Positions 1 through 4,673 of a stretch of 6,225 nt of DNA are shown here, piece by piece (within the stretch, counting starts at the first letter, position 1; every line of letters starts with the position of its first letter). Under the pieces are notes generated by a model. It saw only the letters and a program-made list of their open reading frames with translations. It was not told the origin of the DNA and did no database searches. A program made the position numbers and the translations under genes. The stretch is from the NCBI GenBank assembly GCA_025458585.1, contig JALOSD010000220.1:1-6225 (forward strand), in the 5' to 3' direction. Origin of the DNA: Burkholderiaceae bacterium (GTDB lineage: Bacteria > Pseudomonadota > Gammaproteobacteria > Burkholderiales > Burkholderiaceae_C).

Positions 1-1250
1 CCTTCGGGCCGCGCGCGCAGCACGAGCGCGGCGCGCTCGCCGTACAGCTGCGCCAGCCGCTCGCGGATGTTCGCGAGGCCGAGCCCCGAGCCGGCGGCGT
101 TCCCATTGAAGCCGACGCCGTCGTCGGCCACCGTGATCTCGAGCCGGCCGTCGTCGCTGCGGCGTGCCGCCACGTCGACGCGCGCCGGCCCCACCTTCGG
201 CTCGACGCCGTGCTTGACGGCGTTCTCGACCAGCGAGATCAGCAGCAGCGGCGGGCAGTGTGCGCGTTGCAGGTCGCCCGGCGCGTCGACCGTGAAGCTC
301 AGGCGCGGCATGCGCGCGGCCATCAGCCCGAGGTACGCGCGCGCGAGGTCGAACTGGCCGGCCACGGTGGTTTCGGCGCCGCCGTCGCTGCGCAGGCGCG
401 GGATCGCGGCGCGCAGGTACTCGACAAGGCGGTCGACCATCGCGCTCGCACGCGCCGGGTCGGTCGCGATCGCGCTGCGCACGCCGGCCAGCGTGTTGAA
501 CAGGAAGTGCGGCTCGACCTGCGCCTGCGCCGCCAGCACCGACAGCCGCAGCTCGGCCTCGCGCCGTTTTGCCTGCGCTTCGCGCAGCTCGCGCTCGCGC
601 TCCAGCGTCGCGAGCGCCGCCAGCTCGCGGCGCCAGCCGACCAGCGCGAGGCCGCCGCCGAGCCAGAACGCGAAGGCGGCGCGCACCAGGGTGTTCGGCA
701 GGTCGTCCGGCCGCCCTGGGCCGTTGGCGTCGGCGGGCGTGTCGCCGTCGGCGGCGCCGATGGGCTTGACCATGACGCCGATGTGCAGCGCGACGCGCCG
801 GCGCTGCCCCGTCTCGTCGACGTCGCCGATGCGCTCGGCGATCCACTGCTTGATCGGCTCGGCGGCCACGCGCTCGAACGTGACCACGGCCGTCACCGTC
901 AGCGCCAGCGCCGCGACGAGCGCCCAGCCCTCCTGCCGAGGCGGCCAGCCGCGCCGGCGCACCCACACGCCGACCCACGGGCCGACGACGAGCGGCAGCA
1001 GCAGGTGCATCGACAGGCCGAGCACGGCGGCCCACGGCCACGGTCCGCCCTGGCTGCGCCCGGCCAGCGCGACGAACGCGAGCACGAGCAGCAGCACGGG
1101 CGCCCACGCGAGCGTGCGCCCGCGCGCCCACGGGGCGCTGAACACCGGGTAGCGCCGGTAGCGCGTGAACCAGCCCTGCGCCCGCCCGGCGAGCTCGGCA
1201 GGCAGCGGCGCGTCGAGCGGTGGCGGCGCATGCGGCGCGAGGGTCGACAT
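1..1250 (-). CDS. LytS/AlgZ-type sensor histidine kinase (C-terminus cut by window edge)
   Basis: Reading leftwards from an ATG at 1250, 416 codons stay open to the window edge, so the gene is partial at its 3' end. The N-terminal half has four hydrophobic, probably membrane-spanning stretches (about residues 47-64, 74-97, 109-124 and 188-206), with a loop at about 126-187. A short charged linker follows (about 207-235). The phosphoacceptor box reads VEPHFLFNTL, with His248, as in the His_kinase family (PF06580) of LytS, YehU and AlgZ/FimS. The ATP-binding half shows the N-box LVENAVKHG (Asn343), DDGVGF (376-381) and GSGLGLANIRERL (387-399), so the catalytic core appears intact. It should autophosphorylate on His248 in response to an unknown signal and pass the phosphate to a LytTR-type response regulator, probably encoded beyond the left edge. 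No Shine-Dalgarno sequence precedes the ATG; the only AT-containing patch nearby is GTTAAG, 9 nt upstream. The frame stays open further upstream, so the start is likely but not proven. The family assignment is secure; the AlgZ-like label is inference. Confidence 0.93.
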   Translation of the reverse strand, partial: MSTLAPHAPPPLDAPLPAELAGRAQGWFTRYRRYPVFSAPWARGRTLAWAPVLLLVLAFVALAGRSQGGPWPWAAVLGLSMHLLLPLVVGPWVGVWVRRRGWPPRQEGWALVAALALTVTAVVTFERVAAEPIKQWIAERIGDVDETGQRRRVALHIGVMVKPIGAADGDTPADANGPGRPDDLPNTLVRAAFAFWLGGGLALVGWRRELAALATLERERELREAQAKRREAELRLSVLAAQAQVEPHFLFNTLAGVRSAIATDPARASAMVDRLVEYLRAAIPRLRSDGGAETTVAGQFDLARAYLGLMAARMPRLSFTVDAPGDLQRAHCPPLLLISLVENAVKHGVEPKVGPARVDVAARRSDDGRLEITVADDGVGFNGNAAGSGLGLANIRERLAQLYGERAALVLRARPE

Positions 1251-1292
1251 GGCGCGCAGCTTAACGGCGCGCCGCAGCCGCGCGGCGGCGCA

Positions 1293-1323
1293 CGACGAAC
1301 GCCGCCGCCGGCGCGACGAACGC
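1293..1323 (-). promoter_or_regulatory. Two direct copies of an AlgR/LytTR-like box, 21 bp apart
   Basis: On the minus strand GCGTTCGTCG occurs at 1323-1314 and again at 1302-1293, exactly 21 bp apart (two helical turns). Extending the alignment to 15 positions leaves 13 identical. LytTR regulators usually bind two direct repeats about two turns apart, and the Pseudomonas AlgR box is CCGTTCGTC, which each copy matches at 8 of 9 positions. The pair lies between the kinase and the divergent methionine synthase gene. If the TATGCT element at 1354 is a -10 box, the sites fall at about -43 to -73, where activators commonly bind. Caveat: the same 10-mer also occurs inside the kinase coding region (1070-1079), so single copies are not rare in this composition. 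Confidence 0.35.
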
Positions 1324-1353
1324 GGTCCGGCGGGCGACGGGCGCGGCCGCCGC

Positions 1354-1359
1354 TATGCT
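1354..1359 (+). promoter_or_regulatory. Possible -10 element for the methionine synthase gene
   Basis: TATGCT stands out in an otherwise GC-only stretch, 24 nt before the start codon at 1384. At 17-bp spacing the -35 hexamer would be CGGGCG, which does not resemble TTGACA. If the element is a promoter it probably needs an activator, which fits the paired boxes just upstream. Confidence 0.35.
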
Positions 1360-1373
1360 GTGGCCCCCCGACC

Positions 1374-1378
1374 AGGAG
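1374..1378 (+). promoter_or_regulatory. Ribosome binding site AGGAG fixing the start at 1384
   Basis: AGGAG lies 5 nt before the ATG at 1384. The frame stays open well upstream, to an ATG at 1165, but only this ATG has a Shine-Dalgarno sequence. It is also the one whose protein begins with the family's N-terminal motif (AIAGSLPKP). Confidence 0.8.
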
Positions 1379-1383
1379 ACGCC

Positions 1384-2409
1384 ATGTTCGACACCGCGAT
1401 CGCCGGCAGCCTGCCCAAGCCCGGCTGGCTGGCCGAAACCCACAAGCTCTGGCCGCGCTGGAAGGCCGAGGGCGACGCACTCGCCGAAGCCAAGCTCGAC
1501 GCGACGCTGCTGTGGATCAAGCAGCAGGAGGACGCCGGCCTGAGCGTGATCGGCGACGGCGAGCAGGCGCGCCAGCACTTCGTGCACGGCTTCCTCGAAC
1601 GCGTCGAGGGCATCGACTTCGAGCACAAGGTCGAGATGGGCATCCGCGCCGACCGCTACAAGGCGATGGTGCCGCAGGTCGTCGGCCCGCTGCGCCTGAA
1701 GGGTCGCGTGCACGAGGCCGAGGCGAAGCTGCTGCGCGCGCACACGACGCGCGCGACCAAGTTCACGCTGCCCGGCCCGATGACGATCGTCGACACGGTG
1801 GCCGACCGCTTCTACGGCGACCGCGTCAAGATGGCCTTCGCCTTCGCCGAGTTGCTGAACCAGGAGGCGCGCGCGCTGCAGGCCGACGGCATCGACATCG
1901 TGCAGTTCGACGAGCCGGCGTTCAACGTCTACATGGCCGAGGCGGCCGACTGGGGCGTGAAGGCGCTCGAGCGCGCCGCGCAGGGGCTCACGTGCAAGAC
2001 GGCGGTGCACATCTGCTACGGCTACGGCATCGAGGCCAACGTCGAGTGGAAGAAGACGCTCGGCGACGAGTGGCGCCAGTACGAGCAGATCTTCCCGGCG
2101 CTCGCGAAGAGCTCGATCGACCAGGTCAGCCTCGAGTGCATCCACTCGCACGTCCCGCCCGACCTGATGGCGCTGCTCGCAGGCAAGGACGTGATGGTCG
2201 GCGTGATCGACGTCGCGAGCGACCGCGTCGAGACGCCCGAGGAGGTGGCCGACACGATCGCGACCGCCTTGCGCTTCGTGCCGGCGAAGCACCTTGTCGC
2301 GTGCACGAACTGCGGCATGGCGCCGATGGACCGCACCGTGGCCGAGGCCAAGCTGCGCGCGCTGGTGGAGGGCGCCGCGCTCGCGCGCGAACGCTGGGCG
2401 GGGGCATGA
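1384..2409 (+). CDS. MetE-like folate-independent methionine synthase (MesD-like)
   Basis: This 341-aa protein corresponds to the catalytic C-terminal barrel of cobalamin-independent methionine synthase and lacks the N-terminal half of full-length MetE. The zinc and homocysteine site is complete: His209 and Cys211 in VHICYGYG, Glu251 in SLECIHS, and Cys310 in CTNCGM. Other family signatures are GSLPKP (8-13), DGEQ (58-61), LPGPMT (129-134) and QFDEPAF (174-180). The expected reaction is methyl transfer to zinc-bound homocysteine in the cytoplasm to make methionine. From memory, details such as GSLPKPxWLA, DGEQxRQHF and HICYGYGIxAN match the MesD group of short synthases, which use a methyl donor other than methyltetrahydrofolate and depend on MesX (DUF1852). 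No DUF1852 gene lies in this window. The stop codon overlaps the next gene's ATG (ATGA at 2406-2409), implying coupled translation with the dioxygenase. The superfamily is certain; the MesD subgroup is likely but unconfirmed. Confidence 0.9.
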   Translation: MFDTAIAGSLPKPGWLAETHKLWPRWKAEGDALAEAKLDATLLWIKQQEDAGLSVIGDGEQARQHFVHGFLERVEGIDFEHKVEMGIRADRYKAMVPQVVGPLRLKGRVHEAEAKLLRAHTTRATKFTLPGPMTIVDTVADRFYGDRVKMAFAFAELLNQEARALQADGIDIVQFDEPAFNVYMAEAADWGVKALERAAQGLTCKTAVHICYGYGIEANVEWKKTLGDEWRQYEQIFPALAKSSIDQVSLECIHSHVPPDLMALLAGKDVMVGVIDVASDRVETPEEVADTIATALRFVPAKHLVACTNCGMAPMDRTVAEAKLRALVEGAALARERWAGA

Positions 2410-3088
2410 CGGCGACGCTTGCGCCCCCCACCGTCGCCCCACCCGACGTCGACGCCGCGCTGCTCGAACGCGGCCACGCGGTGCTCGACGCCGCCGGTCT
2501 GTGCGCGCTGCTCGGCGACGGCGCGACGCCGACGACGCTGAACGCCTGGTGGCCGTTCTGGGACCGGCTGCCGCCCGACACCCATCTGCGCGACGGCGGG
2601 CGCTACCGCCGGCGGCGCCATTCGTGCTTCACGGTCGACGGTGACGTCGTCGCCGTGGTGCCGCACCGCGCGCACTGGCAGCCGGTCGAGTACAACGCGC
2701 TGCACGGCGGCATCGAGCGCTGGTTCGAGCCGATCGAGCCGGCGCTCATCGACGATCCGCGCTGGGCGCGGCTGCTGGCGGTCGTCGCGGCGCGGGCGTC
2801 GGCGCTGCGCGGCGCGCAGCGCTGGTACGTCGAGGCGCATCCGTTTCGCATCGACGCGTCGGAAGGGATCGGGCGGCCGACGCCCGAGGGCGCGCACCGC
2901 GACGGTGTCGACCTGGTGGCGGTGATCCTGGTGCGCCGCGTCCGTGGAGCGTGCTGCTGCTCGACGACGAGCGCGTGATCCACGAGACGACGCCGATCCA
3001 GCCGCTCGACGCGGGTGCGCCGGCGTATCGCGACACGCTCGTGCTGACCTGCCGCGCCGGCGGCTTCCAGGGGCCCGACGCGCGTTGA
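2406..3088 (+). pseudogene. 2-oxoglutarate/Fe(II) dioxygenase (PF10014 family), broken by an internal deletion
   Basis: The first frame (2406-2978) encodes 190 residues. Up to about residue 178 it matches the 2OG-Fe_Oxy_2 family, which includes bacterial amino-acid hydroxylases such as isoleucine dioxygenase. Matching parts are the WWPFWDRLPPDTHLRDGGRY and YRRRRHS region, EYNALHGGIERWFEP, and PTPEGAHRDGVD with iron ligands His164 and Asp166. The frame then runs into an unrelated tail (RGACCCSTTSA). The true C-terminus continues in another frame from about 2942 to the stop at 3086-3088: PWSVLLLDDERVIHETTPIQ, then PAYRDTLVLT. The third iron ligand, His, is the codon at 2981-2983. The segment normally joining the two parts (the GG-S-IYD strand and the strand before PLD/PWS) is absent. 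The codon spacing between the two His ligands suggests about 73 nt lost, out of frame. As read, the product lacks the distal His and should be inactive. Codon use on both sides still looks normal, so the event is recent or an assembly error. A 4-nt overlap couples it to the methionine synthase gene. Confidence 0.88.
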
Positions 3089-3107
3089 ACCGACAGCCGG
3101 CGGCGCC

Positions 3108-3311
3108 TCAGCCGTCGAGGCTCGCGAGCAGCCGGCGGGCGCGCTCGCGCAGCGTCGCCGAGGTCGAAGCCGCGCCGAGCTCCAGGCAGTGGCGCGCGTA
3201 CGGCATGTCCGACTGCAGCCGGTCGAGGTTCACGCGCCGGCCTTCGGCGGCCATCAGCCACTTGAAGTCGATCCACGCGAGCAGATCGGGGGCGTGCATG
3301 ACGGGGTTCAT
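3108..3311 (-). CDS. Small conserved-looking protein of unknown function (67 aa)
   Basis: The protein starts MNPVMHAPDLLAWIDFKWLM and ends at 3108. It is soluble in appearance, with no signal peptide or membrane segment. The middle (LLAWIDFKWLMAAEGRRVNL) is followed by two helix-like stretches, LQSDMPYARHCLELG and TSATLRERARRLLASL. I recall similar short proteins with an IDFKWLM-type motif from Burkholderiales genomes, but no function is known to me. The start is uncertain: Met1 and Met5 are both possible and neither has a Shine-Dalgarno sequence. The gene lies 95 bp downstream of the DUF502 gene on the same strand and may be co-transcribed. It converges on the dioxygenase gene, only 19 bp away, with no clear terminator between them. 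The 95-bp gap to the DUF502 gene holds a 9-codon ORF overlapping this start (3308-3337), and I see no convincing promoter there. Confidence 0.72.
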   Translation of the reverse strand: MNPVMHAPDLLAWIDFKWLMAAEGRRVNLDRLQSDMPYARHCLELGAASTSATLRERARRLLASLDG

Positions 3312-3406
3312 CGCGGTGCTGCGGCTTTGATGCACATGCCCGAGTTTGAGGCCGCGCGCGCCGCGTCGATCCCACTTGGAGCGGAGAGCCGCCCCTAATC
3401 GGCGTG

Positions 3407-4090
3407 TCAACCGGCGGTCTGGCGCGGTGCCTGCGTCCCGGCGCGCGGCAGGTACTGCGACGACGTCACGCCCATCGACACGTAGATGCTCGTCAGCGCC
3501 TCGACGCCGACCGCCGCCGGCGTCACCCAGGCCTCGGGCACCCACAGCAGCCCGCCGCCGATCGGCACCGGCGCGGTGGGCACGAGCACGGCGATGCAGC
3601 GCCGGCCGTCGATCAGCACCGGATCGGCGTTCGACAGCAGCGCCAGCGCCGTCGCGCCGCCGGGCCCGCCGAAGTGCAGCCACACCGGGCGCATCGACTT
3701 CAGCCCGCCTTCGGTCGCGGGATCGCGCTTGGCGAGCAGGTCGACGAGGCGGCGGATCACGTCGTAGACGGTGCTGACGATCGGGATGCGCCGCACGACG
3801 GCGTCGACGAGCCGCGCGATGCCGCGCTGCAGCCCGGCCTCGACGAGCACGCCCAGGCCGAAGATCGCTGCCGCGACGATTCCCAGCCCGAGCAGGTAGC
3901 CGACGATCTCGGAGCCGGTGACGCCGAATCCCAGCGCCTTCACCAGCCCGCCGACCGCGCTCTGCGGCCCGAGCCACTTCAGCAGCACGCTGATCAGCCA
4001 TGCGAACACGGCCACCGTCGCCGCCAGCGGCAGTGCCGCGACGAGGCCGGTGACGAAGATGCGGATCGGGTTGTGCTTGGCGGTTTTCAC
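3407..4090 (-). CDS. DUF502 family inner-membrane protein
   Basis: This 227-aa protein begins at a GTG (4090) chosen because GAGGA lies 6 nt upstream. Residues 7-36 (NPIRIFVTGLVAALPLAATV onward) form a first membrane segment and about 61-84 a second. These are followed by the amphipathic RxVDxVVRRIPIVSTVYDVIRR (93-114) typical of DUF502 proteins. The C-terminal domain shows VWLHFGGPGG, then AVLVPTAPVPIGGGLLWVPE (167-186) and VEALTSIYVSMGVTSS (196-211), which correspond to the family's V-P-TxPxPxxG and VEDAL-xxIxSGG signatures. Length and motif order match the family, so it appears complete. Function is not established for the family; it is a predicted two-pass protein with a cytoplasmic or interfacial C-terminal domain. 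The gene is divergent from the TonB-box-like protein gene, and its GATAAT -10 candidate lies 28 nt before the start codon. Confidence 0.88.
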   Translation of the reverse strand: MKTAKHNPIRIFVTGLVAALPLAATVAVFAWLISVLLKWLGPQSAVGGLVKALGFGVTGSEIVGYLLGLGIVAAAIFGLGVLVEAGLQRGIARLVDAVVRRIPIVSTVYDVIRRLVDLLAKRDPATEGGLKSMRPVWLHFGGPGGATALALLSNADPVLIDGRRCIAVLVPTAPVPIGGGLLWVPEAWVTPAAVGVEALTSIYVSMGVTSSQYLPRAGTQAPRQTAG

Positions 4091-4096
4091 GGTGCG

Positions 4097-4101
4097 TCCT
4101 C
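4097..4101 (-). promoter_or_regulatory. Ribosome binding site GAGGA selecting a GTG start
   Basis: On the minus strand GAGGA sits 6 nt before the GTG at 4090-4088. The reading frame is open far upstream, but no upstream start has comparable spacing. The protein from this GTG begins directly with the family's short positively charged N-terminus (KTAKHNPIRIF). Confidence 0.75.
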
Positions 4102-4115
4102 GTGGCGTGGCGGCG

Positions 4116-4126
4116 CGGATTATCCG
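4116..4126 (-). promoter_or_regulatory. Probable -10 element (GATAAT) within an 11-bp palindrome, DUF502 gene
   Basis: On the minus strand GATAAT (4124-4119) matches TATAAT at 5 of 6 positions. It would give a leader of about 20 nt before the GTG at 4090. At 17-bp spacing the -35 hexamer is CCGCCA, a 3-of-6 match. The -10 sits inside the perfect odd palindrome CGGATTATCCG (5-bp arms, one central base), so a repressor site overlapping the promoter is possible. Confidence 0.5.
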
Positions 4127-4137
4127 AACGCCCGTCG

Positions 4138-4169
4138 GCGCTGGCGGCGGTCTGTCCGCCCGCCAGCGC
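4138..4169. repeat. Perfect 10-bp inverted repeat in divergent intergenic region
   Basis: GCGCTGGCGG (4138-4147) is repeated in inverted form as CCGCCAGCGC (4160-4169) with a 12-nt spacer. The spacer itself can extend the stem by three pairs (CGG with CCG). The arm centres are 22 bp apart, as for a dimeric regulator site, and the left arm overlaps the proposed -35 region of the DUF502 promoter. It could instead form a hairpin in RNA transcribed from a more distant promoter. No run of T follows on either strand, so a classical terminator is unlikely. Confidence 0.6.
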
Positions 4170-4176
4170 GGTTCGT

Positions 4177-4197
4177 CGCACGCCGCTGGCGCGTGCG
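4177..4197. repeat. Second inverted repeat, 7-bp arms
   Basis: CGCACGC (4177-4183) pairs with GCGTGCG (4191-4197) around a 7-nt spacer. It starts 7 bp after the larger inverted repeat, and together they fill much of the divergent region. Short GC-rich inverted repeats do arise by chance in this composition. Confidence 0.4.
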
Positions 4198-4246
4198 GCC
4201 GCCGCTGTCGACACTGCTCCCATCGACCTGTCACCCGGAGACGACG

Positions 4247-4588
4247 ATGGCCCCGATCCTCCCCCGCCGCGTTCCCCGCATCGCCACGCTCGCCCTGGCC
4301 GCCGTCGCCGCCGTCGCCACGCTGTCGGCGGCGCTGTGGGTGGGAGCACGGCACGCCGAGCCGGCGCTGCCGGCGGTCGACCCGAGCCCGGTGCACCGTG
4401 TGGTCGTTACCGCGACGCGCCTGCCCGCGGTCGCGCACGACGAGGGTGCGGTGCATCGCGTCGAGGTCACGGCGACGCGCCTGCCCGCGGCCGAGCCGGT
4501 GCACCGCGTCGTCGTGACGGCGCCGCGGCTGCCGCAGTCGCAGACCGTGGCCGCCGGCGCCGGCGAGCCGGCGAGCCGGCCGCTGTGA
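4247..4588 (+). CDS. Small membrane-anchored or exported protein with three TonB-box-like repeats
   Basis: The 113-aa protein starts at an ATG with GGAG 6 nt upstream. Residues 1-11 are basic (RRVPR) and 12-33 form one hydrophobic stretch, so it is an N-terminal anchor or signal peptide. I see no lipobox cysteine and no clean AxA cleavage site before residue 40. The rest is Pro/Ala-rich, probably disordered and periplasmic. It carries three copies of a 12-residue motif: VHRVVVTATRLP (49-60), VHRVEVTATRLP (69-80) and VHRVVVTAPRLP (85-96). The VVVTATR core resembles the TonB box at the mature N-terminus of many TonB-dependent outer-membrane receptors, but no plug or barrel domain follows. Binding to TonB or a similar periplasmic partner is an inference. 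It is transcribed in the same direction as the carboxypeptidase gene, 85 bp upstream of it. I do not recognise a characterised family; short proteins ending in one such motif exist in related bacteria, as far as I remember. Confidence 0.75.
   Translation: MAPILPRRVPRIATLALAAVAAVATLSAALWVGARHAEPALPAVDPSPVHRVVVTATRLPAVAHDEGAVHRVEVTATRLPAAEPVHRVVVTAPRLPQSQTVAAGAGEPASRPL
4391..4534 (+). repeat. Three in-frame 36-nt repeats encoding VHRVxVTAxRLP
   Basis: Copies lie at 4391-4426, 4451-4486 and 4499-4534. Copies 1 and 2 differ in five codons synonymously and in one that changes the residue (Val to Glu). Copies 1 and 3 differ in six codons synonymously and one that changes the residue (Thr to Pro). 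The peptide is thus kept while the DNA has diverged. A 19-nt identical block (4412-4430 and 4472-4490) also links copies 1 and 2. Confidence 0.85.
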
Positions 4589-4601
4589 TCGATGCGGTCA
4601 G

Positions 4602-4623
4602 CGGTGCTGTGATCGGTGCTGTG
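4602..4623. repeat. Short tandem repeat with 12-bp period
   Basis: CGGTGCTGTG occurs at 4602-4611 and again at 4614-4623, just after the small protein's stop codon and ahead of the promoter-like TACACT. It may be a slippage product or a regulator site; nothing else supports a role. Confidence 0.4.
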
Positions 4624-4633
4624 GGTGGCGGGC

Positions 4634-4653
4634 GGCGCCTACACTGCGGCGCC
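4634..4653 (+). promoter_or_regulatory. Possible -10 element TACACT between GGCGCC arms
   Basis: TACACT (4640-4645) lies 28 nt before the carboxypeptidase start codon and would give a leader of about 22 nt. It is flanked by GGCGCC at 4634-4639 and 4648-4653, which are self-complementary and could also pair with each other around an 8-nt loop. The expected -35 position (TGCTGT) is poor. No T-run follows, so a terminator for the upstream gene is not supported. Confidence 0.35.
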
Positions 4654-4673
4654 CGTCACGACCCGCGCCGCCG

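Noticed and set aside
1251..1383. Methionine-related riboswitch upstream of the synthase
   Set aside because: The leader after the possible -10 is too short (about 18 nt), and no SAM-riboswitch-like structure or conserved core was seen in the gap.
1261..2442. 393-codon minus-strand open frame opposite the methionine synthase
   Set aside because: Compositionally biased antisense frame with no recognisable motif; the plus-strand gene has a full zinc site and a good ribosome binding site.
210..2978. 922-codon plus-strand open frame
   Set aside because: Its C-terminal end is the dioxygenase frame. The rest is antisense to the kinase and out of frame with the methionine synthase, with Arg/Ala-rich low-complexity translation. 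The long openness is an effect of high GC.
3089..3107. Terminator between the convergent dioxygenase and 67-aa genes
   Set aside because: Only a short GCCGGC palindrome is present, with no extended stem and no T-run on either strand.
3405..3410. Perfect TTGACA on the minus strand as a promoter for the 67-aa gene
   Set aside because: It overlaps the DUF502 stop codon, and no -10-like hexamer occurs at 15-18 bp spacing (TCTCCG at 17).
3312..4349. Upstream extension of the 67-aa protein's frame on the minus strand
   Set aside because: It overlaps the DUF502 gene in another frame and translates to Arg/Ala-rich sequence; only the last 67 residues look like a protein.
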